From Ochotona curzoniae (lineage: Eukaryota > Chordata > Mammalia > Lagomorpha > Ochotonidae), in contig NW_024467103.1 of the NCBI RefSeq assembly GCF_017591425.1, positions 124,001 through 188,000 on the forward strand: 64,000 bases of DNA, in the 5' to 3' direction. This document shows positions 40,001 through 53,339 of this stretch, in pieces. A program made the position numbers and the translations under genes. Below the pieces are notes generated by a model. The model was not told the DNA's origin and ran no database searches. It saw only the letters and a list, made by a program, of their open reading frames with translations. Position 1 is the stretch's first letter, and the number at the start of each line of letters is the position of its first letter.

Positions 40001-43000
40001 AGGAACTTCACATACCATCAGCTTTCCGAGCAGATGTCCCGAAAACCCACTTGGGTCCCATCTTGTCCAATGCCCATTGAGCCCAAGATTATACAACCAG
40101 GCATGTTGAACACCCACGCCAAACAACCATGTGGATCCTCACTCAAGGCGCTAAGAAGTCCACATCCAGAGACAAGTTCAGCGCCCAAGCCATTTCCAGC
40201 TACCATGGAAACCAAGTGCTCTGGCAGCACATATGTCTGAAAGTGGATGTGACACCTAGGGATCTCAGTGTGTTGGTGAATGGCAACTTGCCGAAGGAGC
40301 AGGACAGGTCTTCCAGTGCCAAAACGACTCCACCTGCCTCAGGAACTTCACATACCATCAGCTTTCCTACCAGATGTCCCGGAAACCCACTTGGGTCCCA
40401 TCTTGTCCAATGCCCATTGAGCCCAAGATTATACAACCAGGCATGTTGAACACCCACGCCAAACAACCATGTGGATCCTCACTCAAGGCGCTAAGAAGTC
40501 CACATCCAGAGACAAGTTCAGCGCCCAAGCCATTTCCAGCTACCATGGAAACCAAGTGCTCTGGCAGCACATATGTCTGAAAGTGGATGTGACACCTAGG
40601 GATCTCAGTATGTTGGTGAATGGCAACTTGCCGAAGGAGCAGCACAGCTCTTCCAGTACCAAATCGACTCCACCTGCCTCAGGAACTTCACATACCATCA
40701 GCTTTCCTATCAGATGTCCCGGAAACCGAGTTGGGTGCCATCTCGTCCAATGCCCATGGAGTCCACGATGATGAAAAGGCATGATGAACACGCACACAAA
40801 ACAACCATGCAGATCCTGACTCAAGGGACGAAGAAATCCACATCCAGAGACAAGTTCAGCGCCCAAGCCATTTCCAGCTACCATGGAAACCAAGTGCTCT
40901 GGCAGCACATATGTCTGAAAGAGGATGTGACACCTAGGGATCTCAGTGTGTTGGTGAATGGCAACTTGACGAAGGAGCAGCACAGCTCTTCCAGTCCCAA
41001 AACGATTCCACCTGCCTCAGGAACTTCACATACAATCAGCTTTCCTACCAGATGTCCCGGAAACCGACTTGGGTCCCATCTTGTCCAATGCCCATTGAGC
41101 TCAGGATGATGAAATTTGACAAGTTGAACACCCGTCACACAAAACAACCATGTGGATCCTGAGTAAAGGCACTAAGAAGTCCACATCCAGAGACAAGTTC
41201 AGCGCCCAAGCCATTTCCAGCTACCATGGAAACCAAGTGCTCTGGCAGCACATATGTCTGAAAGTGGATATGACACCTAGGGATCTCAGTGTGTTGGTGA
41301 ATGGCAACTTGCCGAAGGAGCAGCACAGCTCTTCCAGTGCCAAAATGACTCCACCTGCCTCAGGAACTTCACATACCATCAGCTTTCCTAGCAGACATCA
41401 CGGAAACCGACTTGTGTCCCATCTTGTCCAATGCCCATTGAGCCCAGGCGATGAAAGCAGGCATGTTGAACACGCACAGAAAACAACCATGTAGAACCTG
41501 ACTCAAGGCGCTAAGAAGTCCACATCCAGAGACAAGTTCAGCGCCCAAGCCATTTCCAGCTACCATGGAAACCAAGTGCTCTGGCAGCACATATGTCTGA
41601 AAGAGGATGTGACACCTAGGGATCTCAGTGTGTTGGTGAATGGCAAATAGCCGAAGGAGCAGCACAGCTCTTCCAGTGCCAAAACGACTCCACCTGCCTC
41701 AGGAACTTCACATACCATCAGCTTTCCTACCAGATGTCCCGGAAACCGAGTTCTGTCCCATCTTGTCCAATGCCCATTGAGCCCAAGATTATACAACCAG
41801 GCATGTTGAACACCCACGCCAAACAACCATGTGGATCCTCACACAAGGCGCTAAGAAGTCCACATCCAGAGACAAGTTCAGCGCCCAAGCCATTTCCAGC
41901 TCCCATGGAAACCAATTGCTCTGGCAGCACATATGTCTGAAAGTGGATGTGACACCTACGGATCTCAGTGTGTTGGTGAATGGCAACTTGCCGAAGGAGC
42001 AGGACAGGTCTTCCAGTGCCAAACTGACTCCACCTGCCTCAGGAACTTCACATACCATCAGCTTTCCTACCAGATGTCCCGGAAACCGAGTTGAGTCCCA
42101 TCTATTCCAATGCCCATTGAGCCCAGGATGATGATACAACCAGGCATGTTGAACACCCACCCCACACAAAATAACCATGTAGAACCTTACTCAAGGCGCT
42201 AAGAAGTCCACATCCAGAGACAAGTTCAGCGCCTAAGCCATTTCCAGCTACCATGGAAACCAAGTGCTCTGGCAGCACATATGTCTGAAAGAGGATGTGA
42301 GAAACAGGGATCTCAGTGTGTTGGTGAATGGCAACTTGCCGAAGGAGCAGCACATCTCTTCCAGTTCCAAAATGACTCCACCTGCCTCAGGAACTTCACA
42401 TACCATCAGCTTTCCTAGCAGATGTCCCGGAAACCGAGTTCTGTCCCATCTTGTCCAATGCCCATTGAGCCCGGAATGATGAAATTTGCCATGTTGAACA
42501 CTCACACAAAACAACCATGTGGATACTCACTCAAGGCGCTGAGATCTCCACATCCAGAGACAAGTTCAGCGCCCAAGCCATTTCCAGCTACCATGGAAAC
42601 CAAGTGCTCTGGCAGCACATATGTCTGAAAGTTAATGTGAAACCTAGGGATCTCAGTGTGTTGGTGAATGCAACCTGACGAAGGAGCAGCACAGCTCTTC
42701 CAGTGCCAAAACGACTCCACCTGCCTCAGGAAATTCACATACCATCAGGTTTCATAGCAGATGTCCCGGATACCGAGTTCTGTCCCATCTCTTCTAATGC
42801 CAATTGAGCAGACGATGATGAAATCAGGCATGATGAACTCGCACACAAAAAAACCATGTAGATCCTGACACAAGGGACTAAGAAGTCCACATCCAGAGAC
42901 AAGTTCAGCGCCCAAGCCATTTCCAGCTACCATGGAAACCAAGTGCTCTGGCAGCACATATGTCTGAAAGAGGATGTGACACCTAGGGATCTCAGTGTGT

Positions 43001-43129
43001 TGGTGAATGGCAACTTGCTGAAGGAGCAGGACAGGTCTTCCAGTGCCAAAACGACTCCACCAGCCTCAGGAACTTCACATACCATCAGCTTTCCTACCAG
43101 ATGTCCCGGAAACCCACTTCGGTCCCATC

Positions 43130-44820
43130 TTGTCCAATGCCCATTGAGCCCAAGATTATACAACCAGGCATGTTGAACACCCACGCCAAACAACCATGTG
43201 GATCCTCACTCAAGGCGCTAAGAAGTCCACATCCAGAGACAAGTTCAGCGCCCAAGCCATTTCCAGCTACCATGGAAACCAAGTGCTCTGGCAGCACATA
43301 TGTCTGAAAGTGGATGTGACACCTAGGGATCTCAGTGAGTTGGTGAATGGCAAATTGCCGAAGGAGCAGCACAGCTCTTCCAGTGCCAAAATGACTCCAC
43401 CAGCCTCAGGAACTTCACATACCATCAGCTTTCCTACCAGATGTCCCGGAAACCGAGTTCTGTCCCATCTTGTCCAATGCCCATTGAGCTCAGGATGATG
43501 AAACAAACAGGAATGTTGAACACCCACACAAAACAACCATGTGGATCCTGACTCAAGGCGCTAAGAAGTCCACAACCAGAGACTAGTTCAGCGCCCAAGC
43601 CATTTCCAGCTACCATGGAAACCAAGAGCTCTGGCAGCACATATGTATGAAAGTGGATGTGACACCTAGGGATCTCAGTGTGTTGGTGAATGGCAACTTG
43701 CCGAAGGAGCAGCATAGGTCTTCCTGTGCAAAACGACTCCACCTGCCTCAGGAACTTCACATACTATCAGCTTTCTTAGCAGATGTCCCGGAAACCGAGT
43801 TGAGTCCCAACATGTCCAATGCCCATTGAGCCCAGGATGATGATACAACCAGGCATGTTGAACACCCACCCCACACAAAACAACCATGTAGAACCTTTAT
43901 CAAGGCGCTAAGAAGTCCACATCCAGAGACAAGTTCAGCGCCCAAGCCATTTCCAGCTACCATGGAAACCAAGTGCTCTGGCAGCACATATGTCTGAAAG
44001 TGGATGTGACACCTAGGGATCTCAGTATGTTGGTGAATGGCAACTTGCCGAAGGAGCAGCACAGCTCTTCCAGTGCAAAACGACTCCACCAGCCTCAGGA
44101 ACTTCACATACCCTCAGTTTTCCTACCAGATGTCCCGGAAACCGACTTGGGTCCCATCTCGTCCAATGCCCATTGAGCCCAGGAGGATGAAATCATGCAT
44201 CCTGAAAACCCACATAAAACAACCATGTGGATCCTGACTCAAGGCGCTAAGAAGTCCACATCCAGAGACAAGTTCAGCGCCCAAGCCATTTCCAGCTACC
44301 GTGGAAACCAAGTGCTCGGGCAGCACATATGTCTGAAAGTTAATGTGACACCTAGGGTTCTCAGTGTGTTGGTGAACGGCAACTTGCCGAAGGAGCAGCA
44401 CAGCTCTTCCAGTGCCAAAACGACTCCACCTGCCTCAGGAACTTCACATACCATCAGCTTTCCTAGCAGATGTCCTGGAAACCGAGTTCAGTGCCTTCTC
44501 GTCCCACGCCCATTGAGTCCACGATGATGAAATTAGGCATGATGAACTCGCACACAAAACAACCATGTAGATCCTGACTCAAGGGATTAAGAAGTCCACA
44601 TCCAGAGACAAGTTCAGCGCCCAAGCCATTTCCAGCTCCCATTTAAACCAAGTGCTCTGGCAGCACATATGTCTGAAAGTGGATGTGACACCTAGGGATC
44701 TCAGTGTGTTGGTGAATGGCAACTAGCTGAAGGAGCAGGACAGGTCTTCCAGTGCCAAAATGACTCCACCTGCCTCAGGAACTTCACATGCCATCAGCTT
44801 TCCTACCAGATGACCCGGAA
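43130..44820 (+). repeat. Five-monomer block, copy 2 (partner about 36,640-38,330)
   Basis: Second copy at an offset of 6,489 bp with the same rare markers. It differs from copy 1 at clustered sites, for example the last part of the first monomer, where it has CGAGTTCTG and copy 1 has CGACTTGGG. Confidence 0.85.
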
Positions 44821-46065
44821 ACCCACTTGCGTACCCATCTTGTCCAATGCCCATTGAGCAGAGGAGGTTGAAATTAGCCATGTTGAACACCCACACAAAA
44901 CAACCATTGGGATCCTCACTCAAGGCGCTAAGAAGTCCACATCCAGAGACAAGTTCAGCGCCCAAGCCATTTCCAGCTACCATGGAAACCAAGTGCTCTG
45001 GCAGCACATATGTCTGAAAGTGGATGTGACACCTAGGGATCTCAGTGTGTTGGTGAATGGCAACTTGCCGAAGGAGCAGCACAGCTCTTCCCGTACCAAA
45101 TCGACTCCACCTGCCTAAGGAACTTCACATACCATCAGCTTTCCTACCAGATGTCCCGGAAACCGACTTGGGACCCATCTTGCCCAATGCCCATTGAGCT
45201 CAGGATGATGAAACAACCAGGAATGTTGAACACCCACACAAAACAACCATTTGGATCCGCACTCAAGGCACTAAGAAGTCCACATCCAGAGACAAGTTCA
45301 GCGCCCAAGCCATTTCCAGCTACCATGGAAACCAAGTGCTCTGGCAGCCCATGTGTCTGAAAGTGGATGTGACACGTAGGGATCTCAGTGTGTTGGTGAA
45401 TGGCAAATTGCCGAAGGAGCAGCACAGCTCTTCCAGTGCCAAAACGACTCCACCTGCCTCAGGAACTTCACATACTGTCAGCTTTCCTAGCAGATGTCCC
45501 GGAAACCGAGTTGAGTCCCAACATGTCCAATGCCCATTGAGCCCAGGATGATGATACAAACAGGCATGTTGAACACCCACCCCACACAAAACAACCATGT
45601 AAAACCTGACTCAAGGCGCTAAGAAGTCCACATCCAGAGACAAGTTCAGCGCCCAAGCCATTTCCAGCTACCATGGAAACCAAGTGCTCTGGCAGCACAT
45701 ATGTCTGAAAGTGGATGTGACACCAAGGAATCTCAGTGTGTTGGTGAACGGCAACTTGCCGAAGGAGCAGCACAGGTCATCCAGTGCCAAAACGACTCCA
45801 CCTGCCTCAGGAACTTCACATACTATCAGTTTTCCTACCAGATGTCCCGGAGAAGAGTTCGGTCCATCTCGTCCAATGCCCATTGAGCCCAGGAGGATGA
45901 AATCATGCATGCTGAACACCCACACAAAACAACCATGTGGATCCTGACTCAAGGCGCTAAGAAGTCGACATCCAGAGACAAGTTCAGCGCCCAAGCCATT
46001 TCCAGCTACCATGGAAACCAAGTGCTCGGACAGAACATATGTCTGAAAGTGGATGTGACACATCG
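44690..46065 (+). repeat. Spacer segment X, copy 1 (broken by the N gap)
   Basis: First of three copies of a monomer block that alternates with the six-monomer HOR further right. Markers are the CAACTAGCTGAAGG variant, CCAGATGACCCGG, CACATACTGTCAGC, CCCGGAGAAGAGTTCGG and ATCATGCATGCTG. The partners start at about 53,650 and 60,142 (offsets 8,959 and 15,452 bp). This copy ends at the gap inside the monomer that began at 45,936. Confidence 0.8.
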
Positions 46066-46165
46066 NNNNNNNNNNNNNNNNNNNNNNNNNNNNNNNNNNN
46101 NNNNNNNNNNNNNNNNNNNNNNNNNNNNNNNNNNNNNNNNNNNNNNNNNNNNNNNNNNNNNNNNN
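46066..46165. other. Assembly gap, exactly 100 N
   Basis: One hundred N, a common placeholder for a gap of unknown length. The left flank stops at monomer base about 130 and the right flank starts at about base 154. If a single monomer is interrupted, only about 25 bp are missing, so 100 N is about 75 bp too long; alternatively any whole number of monomers could be absent. The flanks show apparent contig-end errors: ACACATCG on the left, and on the right TTGCGAAGG, which lacks one C, and GCATGTGAAC, which lacks one T. Confidence 0.99.
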
Positions 46166-47034
46166 GCACCTTGCGAAGGAGCAGCACAGGTCTTCCAGTG
46201 CCAAAACGACTCCACCTGCCTCAGGAACTTCACATACCATCAGTTTTCCTACCAGATGTCCCGGAAACCGACTTGGGTCCCATCTTGTCCAATGCCCATT
46301 GAGCCCAGGATGATGAAATCAAGCATGTGAACACCCACCCCACGCAAAACAACCATGTGGATCCTGACTCAAGGCGCTAAGAAGTCGACATCCAGAGACA
46401 AGTTCAGCGCCCAAGCCATTTCCAGCTACCATGTAAACCAAGTGCTCGGCAGCACATATGTCTGAAAGTGGATGTGACACCTAGGGATCTCAGTGTGTTG
46501 GTGAATGGCAACTAGCTGAAGGAGCAGGACAGGTCTTCCATTGCCAATATGACTCCACCTGCCTCAGTTACTTCACATACCATCAGCTTTCCTACCAGAT
46601 GTCCCGGAAACCCACTTTGGTACCCATCTCGTCCAATGCCCATTGAGCCAGGATGAGGAAATTAGCCATGTTGAACACCCACACAAAACAACCATGTGGA
46701 TCCTCACTCAAGGCGCTAAGAAGTCCACATCCAGAGACAAGTTCAGCGCCCAAGCCATTTCCAGCTACCATGGAAACCAAGTGCTCTGGCAGCACATATG
46801 TCTGAAAGTGGATGTGACACCTAGGGATCTCAGTGTGTTGGTGAATGGCAACTTGCCGAAGGAGCAGCACAGCTCTTCCAGTGCCAAATCAACTCCACCT
46901 GCGTCAGGAACTTCACATACCATCAGCTTTCCTACCAGATGTCCCGGACACCGAGTTCTGTCCCATCTCGTCCAATGCCCATTGAGCCCAGAATGATGAA
47001 ACTTGCCATGTTGAACACCCACACAATACAACCA

Positions 47035-49078
47035 TGTGGATCCTGACTCAAGGCGCTAAGAAGTCCACATCCAGAGACAAGTTCAGCGCCCAAGCCATTT
47101 CCAGCTACCATGGAAACCAAGTGCTCTGGCAGCACATATGTCTGAAAGTGGATGTGATACCTAGGGATCTCAGTGTGTTGGTGAATGGCAACTTGCCGAA
47201 GGAGCAGCACAGCTCTTCCAGTGCCAAAACGACTCCACCTGCCTCAGGAACTTCACATACCATCAGCTTTCCTACCAGATGTCCCGGAAAACGTCTTGGG
47301 TCCCATCTCGTCCAATGCCCATGGAGCCCAGGATGATGAAACCAGGCATGTTGAACACCCACCCACACAAAACAACCATTTGGATCCTGACTCAAGGCGC
47401 TAAGAAGTCCACATCCAGAGACAAGTTCAGCGCCCAAGCCATTTCCAGCTACCATGGAAACCAAGTGCTCTGGCAGCACATATGTCTGAAAGTGGATGTG
47501 ACACCTAGGGTTCTCAGTGTGTTGGTGAATGGCAACTTGCCGAAGGAGCAGGACAAGTCTTCCATTGCCAAAACGACTCCACCTGCCTCAGGAACTTCAC
47601 ATACCATCAGCTTTCCTAGCAGATGTCCCGGATACCGAGTTATGTCCCATCTCTTCCAATGCCCATTGAGCAGAGGATGATGAAATCAGGCATGATGAAC
47701 AAGCACACAAAACAACCATGTAGATCCTGACTCAAGGGACTAAGAAGTCCACATCCAGAGACAAGTTCAGCGCCCAAGCCATTTCCAGCTACCATTTAAA
47801 CCAAGTGCTCTGGCAGCACATATGTCTGAAAGAGGATGTGACACCTCGGGATCTCAGTGTGTTGGTGAATGGCAACTTGCTGAAGGAGCAGCACAGCTCT
47901 TCCAGTGCCAAAACGACTCCACCTGCCTCAGGAACTTCACATACCATCAGCTTTCCTAGCAGATGTCACGGAAACCGTCTTGGGTCCCATCTTGTCCAAT
48001 GCCCATTGAGCCCAAGATTATACAACCAGGCATGTTGAACACCCACGCAAAACAACCATGTCGATCCTGACTCAAGGCGCTAAGAATTCCACATCCAGAG
48101 ACAAGTTCAGCGCCCAAGCCATTTCCAGCTACCATGGAAACCAAGTGCTCTGGCAGCACATATGTCTGAAAGTGGATGTGACACCTAGGGATCTCAGTGT
48201 GTTGCTGAATGGCACCTTGCCGAAGGAGCAGCACAAGTCTTCCATTGCCAAAACGACTCCACCTGCCTCAGGAACTTCACATACCATCAGCTTTCCTAGC
48301 AGATGTCTCGGATACCGAGTTGTGTCCCATCTCTGTCCAATGCCCATTGAGCACAGGATGATGAAATCAGGCATGATGAACACGCACACAAAACAACCAT
48401 GTAGATCCTGACTCAAGGCGACTAAGAAGTCCACATCCAGAGACAAGTTCAGCGCCCAAGCCATTTCCAGCTACCATGTAAACCAAGTGCTCTGGCAGCA
48501 CATATGTCTGAAAGAGGATGTGACACCTAGGGATCTCAGTGTGTTGGTGAATGGCAACTTGCTGAAGGAGCAGCACAGCTCTTCCTGTGCCAAAACGACT
48601 CCACCTGCCTCAGGAACTTCACATACCATCAGCTTTCCTAGCAGATGTCCCGGAAACCGTCTTGGGTCCCATCTTGTCCAATGCCCATTGAGCCCAAGAT
48701 GATGAAACCAGGCATGTTGAACACCCACAAAAAACAACCATGTCGATCCTCTCTCAAGGCGCTAAGAAGTCCACATCCAGAGACAAGTTCAGCGCCCAAG
48801 CCATTTCCAGCTACCATGGAAACCAAGTGCTCTGGCAGCACACATGTCTGAAAGTGGATGTGATACCTAGGGATCTCTGTGTTGCTGAATGGCAACTTTC
48901 CGAAGGAGCAGCACAGGTCTTCCAGTGCCAAAACGACTCCACCTGCCTCAGGAACTTCACATGCCATCAGCTTTCCTACCAGATGTCCCGGAAACCGAGT
49001 TCTGTCCCATCTCGTCCAATGCCCATTGAGCCCAGAATGATGAAACTTGCCATGTTGAACACCCACACAATACAACCA
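47035..49078 (+). repeat. Six-monomer HOR unit, copy a (2,044 bp)
   Basis: Monomers start at 47035, 47380, 47719, 48059, 48400 and 48741. By order: 1 has GTGATACCTAGGG, 2 starts TTTGGATCC, 3 has CCATTTAAACC and GAACAAGCAC before it, 4 follows AAGATTATACAACC, 5 has CTTCCTGTGCC, and 6 returns to the pre-1 type. This copy differs from copies b, d and e in monomers 4 to 6, for example TGTCGATCC starts and GTGATACCTAGGGATCTCTG in monomer 6. Confidence 0.86.
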
Positions 49079-51129
49079 TGTGGATCCTGACTCAAGGCGC
49101 TAAGAAGTCCACATCCAGAGACAAGTTCAGCGCCCAAGCCATTTCCAGCTACCATGGAAACCAAGTGCTCTGGCAGCACATATGTCTGAAAGTGGATGTG
49201 ATACCTAGGGATCTCAGTGTGTTGGTGAATGGCAACTTGCCGAAGGAGCAGCACAGCTCTTCCAGTGCCAAAACGACTCCACCTGCCTCAGGAACTTCAC
49301 ATACCATCAGCTTTCCTACCAGATGTCCCGGAAAACGTCTTGGGTCCCATCTCGTCCAATGCCCATGGAGCCCAGGATGATGAAACCAGGCATGTTGAAC
49401 ACCCACCCCACACAAAACAACCATTTGGATCCTGACTCAAGGCGCTAAGAAGTCCACATCCAGAGACAAGTTCAGCGCCCAAGCCATTTCCAGCTACCAT
49501 GGAAACCAAGTGCTCTGGCAGCACATATGTCTGAAAGTGGATGTGACATCCAGGGTTCTCAGTGTGTTGGTGAATGGCACCTTGCCGAAGGAGCAGGACA
49601 AGTCTTCCATTGCCAAAACAACTCCACCTGCCTCAGGAACTTCACATACCATCAGCTTTCCTAGCAGATGTCCCGGATACCGAGTTATGTCCCATCTCTT
49701 CCAATGCCCATTGAGCAGAGGATGATGAAATCAGGCATGATGAACAAGCACACAAAACAACCATGTAGATCCTGACTCAAGGGACTAAGAAGTCCACATC
49801 CAGAGACAAGTTCAGCGCCCAAGCCATTTCCAGCTACCATTTAAACCAAGTGCTCTGGCAGCACATATGTCTGAAAGAGGATGTGACACCTCGGGATCTC
49901 AGTGTGTTGGTGAATGGCAACTTGCTGAAGGAGCAGCACAGCTCTTCCAGTGCCAAAACGACTCCACCTGCCTCAGGAACTTCACATACCATCAGCTTTC
50001 CTAGCAGATGTCACGGAAACCGTCTTGGGTCCCATTTTGTCCAATGCCCATTGAGCCCAAGATTATACAACCAGGCATGTTGAACACCCACGCCAAACAA
50101 CCATGTGGATCCTCTCTCAAGGCGCTAAGAATTCCACATCCAGAGACAAGTTCAGCGCCCAAGCCATTTCCAGCTACCATGGAAACCAAGTGCTCTGGCA
50201 GCACATATGTCTGAAAGTGGATGTGACACCTAGGGATCTCAGTGTGTTGGTGAATGGCACCTTGCCGAAGGAGCAGGACAAGTCTTCCATTGCCAAAACA
50301 ACTCCACCTGCCTCAGGAACTTCACATACCATCAGCTTTCCTAGCAGATGTCTCGGATACCGAGTTATGTCCCATCTCTTCCAATGCCCATTGAGCAGAG
50401 GATGATGAAATCAGGCATGATGAACAAGCACACAAAACAACCATGTAGATCCTGACTCAAGGGACTAAGAAGTCCACATCCAGAGACAAGTTCAGCGCCC
50501 AAGCCATTTCCAGCTACCATGGAAACCAAGTGCTCTGGCAGCACATATGTCTGAAAGAGGATGTGACACCTAGGGATCTCAGTGTGTTGGTGAATGGCAA
50601 CTTGCTGAAGGAGCAGCACAGCTCTTCCTGTGCCAAAACGACTCCACCTGCCTCAGGAACTTCACATACCATCAGCTTTCCTAGCAGATGTCCCGGAAAC
50701 CGTCTTGGGTCCCATTTTGTCCAATGCCCATTGAGCCCAAGATTATACAACCAGGCATGTTGAACACCCACGCCAAACAACCATGTGGATCCTCTCTCAA
50801 GGCGCTAAGAATTCCACATCCAGAGACAAGTTCAGCGCCCAAGCCATTTCCAGCTACCATGGAAACCAAGTGCTCTGGCAGCACATATGTCTGAAAGTGG
50901 ATGTGACACCTAGGGATCTCAGTGTGTTGGTGAATGGCAACTTGCCGAAGGAGCAGCACAGCTCTTCCAGTGCCAAAACGACTCCACCTGCCTCAGGAAC
51001 TTCACATACCATCAGCTTTCCTACCAGATGTCCCGGAAACCGAGTTCTGTCCCATCTCGTCCAATGCCCATTGAGCCCAGGATGATGATAAACCTGCCAT
51101 GTTGAACACCCACCCACACAATACAACCA
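49079..51129 (+). repeat. Six-monomer HOR unit, copy b (2,051 bp)
   Basis: Monomers start at 49079, 49425, 49766, 50104, 50446 and 50784. Same order of types as copy a. It is closer still to copy d at 55,576, 6,497 bp away. Monomers 4 and 6 begin TGTGGATCCTCTCTC. The extra length lies in the last spacer (GATGATGATAAACCTGCC and CACCCACCCACAC). Confidence 0.88.
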
Positions 51130-53180
51130 TGTCGATCCTGACTCAAGGCGCTAAGAAGTCCACATCCAGAGACAAGTTCAGCGCCCAAGCCATTTCCAGC
51201 TACCATGGAAACCAAGTGCTCTGGCAGCACATATGTCTGAAAGTGGATGTGATACCTAGGGATCTCAGTGTGTTGGTGAATGGCAACTTGCCGAAGGAGC
51301 AGCACAGCTCTTCCAGTGCCAAAACGACTCCACCTGCCTCAGGAACTTCACATACCATCAGCTTTCCTACCAGATGTCCCGGAAAACGTCTTGGGTCCCA
51401 TCTCGTCCAATGCCCATGGAGCCCAGGATGATGAAACCAGGCATGTTGAACACCCACCCACACAAAACAACCATTTGGATCCTGACTCAAGGCGCTAAGA
51501 AGTCCACATCCAGAGACAAGTTCAGCGCCCAAGCCATTTCCAGCTACCATGGAAACCAAGTGCTCTGGCAGCACATATGTCTGAAAGTGGATGTGACATC
51601 CTAGGGTTCTCAGTGTGTTGGTGAATGGCAACTTGCCGAAGGAGCAGGACAGCTCTTCCATTGCCAAAACGACTCCACCTGCCTCAGGAACTTCACATAC
51701 CATCAGCTTTCCTAGCAGATGTCCCGGATACCGAGTTATGTCCCATCTCTTCCAATGCCCATTGAGCAGAGGATGATGAAATCAGGCATGATGAACACGC
51801 ACACAAAACAACCATGTAGATCCTGACTCAAGGGACTAAGAAGTCCACATCCAGAGACAAGTTCAGCGCCCAAGCCATTTCCAGCTACCATTTAAACCAA
51901 GTGCTCTGGCAGCACATATGTCTGAAAGTGGATGTGACACCTCGGGATCTCAGTGTGTTGGTGAATGGCAACTTGCTGAAGGAGCAGCACAGCTCTTCCA
52001 GTGCCAAAACGACTCCACCTGCCTCAGGAACTTCACATACCATCAGCTTTCCTAGCAGATGTCACGGAAACCGTCTTGGGTCCCATCTTGTCCAATGCCC
52101 ATTGAGCCCAAGATTATACAACCAGGCATGTTGAACACCCACGCCAAACAACCATGTGGATCCTCACTCAAGGCGCTAAGAAGTCCACATCCAGAGACAA
52201 GTTCAGCGCCCAAGCCATTTCCAGCTACCATGGAAACCAAGTGCTCTGGCAGCACATATGTCTGAAAGTGGATGTGACACCTAGGGATCTCAGTGTGTTG
52301 GTGAATGGCACCTTGCCGAAGGAGCAGCACAGCTCTTCCATTGCCAAAACGACTCCACCTGCCTCAGGAACTTCACATACCATCAGCTTTCCTAGCAGAT
52401 GTCTCGGATACCGAGTTGTGTCCCATCTCTGTCCAATGCCCATTGAGCACAGGATGATGAAAATCAGGCATGATGAACACCCACACAAAACAACCATGTA
52501 GATCCTGACTCAAGGGACTAAGAAGTCCACATCCAGAGACAAGTTCAGCGCCCAAGCCATTTCCAGCTACCATGGAAACCAAGTGCTCTGGCAGCACATA
52601 TGTCTGAAAGAGGATGTGACACCTAGGGATCTCAGTGTGTTGGTGAATGGCAACTTGCTGAAGGAGCAGCACAGCTCTTCCTGTGCCAAAACGACTCCAC
52701 CTGCCTCAGGAACTTCACATACCATCAGCTTTCCTAGCAGATGTCCCGGAAACCGTCTTGGGTCCCATCTTGTCCAATGCCCATTGAGCCCAGAGATTGA
52801 TACAACCAGGCATGTTGAACACCCACCCACCAAACAACCATGTGGATCCTCACTCAAGGCGCTAAGAAGTCCACATCCAGAGACAAGTTCAGCGCCCAAG
52901 CCATTTCCAGCTACCATGGAAACCAAGTGCTCTGGCAGCACATATGTCTGAAAGTGGATGTGACACCTAGGGATCTCAGTGTGTTGGTGAATGGCAACTT
53001 GCCGAAGGAGCAGCACAGGTTTTCCAGTGCCAAAACGACTCCACCTGCCTCAGGAACTTCACATACCATCAGCTTTCCTAGCAGATGTCCCGGAAACCGA
53101 GTTGGGTCCCATCTCGTCCAATGCCCATTGAGCCCAGGATGATGAAATCATGCATGTTGAACACCCACACAAAACAACCA
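51130..53180 (+). repeat. Six-monomer HOR unit, copy c (about 2,051 bp)
   Basis: Third tandem copy. Its first three monomers follow copies a and b closely (GTGATACC, TTTGGATCC, CCATTTAAACC). Monomer 6 (from about 52,841) is partly replaced by another type, and the HOR register ends near 53,180, where segment X copy 2 takes over. Confidence 0.82.
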
Positions 53181-53339
53181 TGTGGATCCTGACTCAAGGC
53201 GCTAAGAAGTCCACATCCAGAGACAAGTTCAGCGCCCAAGCCATTTCCAGCTACCATGGAAACCAAGTGCTCTGGCAGCACATATGTCTGAAAGTGGATG
53301 TGACACATAGGGATCTCAGTGTGTTGGTGAATGGCAACT

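Larger units (their letters stand above)
17063..46065 (+). repeat. Satellite array, block 2 (about 340-bp monomer)
   Basis: About 85 head-to-tail monomers of the same family and orientation as block 1, starting in mid-monomer (base about 121) and broken on the right by the N gap at monomer base 130. The first complete monomer begins at 17,284. Monomer types characteristic of 17-32 kb include TGCAGATCC starts with AAGGGAC, and GATGAACACGCAC spacers. From about 30.5 kb a new type ending AAGATTATACAACCAGG appears. Numerous block duplications are listed separately. Some monomers carry 1-bp losses such as GTGCAAAACG for GTGCCAAAACG. No gene is supported. Confidence 0.97.

Noticed and set aside
45668..46330. 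Open frames running across the N gap
   Set aside because: They contain 34 or so unknown residues from the placeholder N and are satellite on either side.
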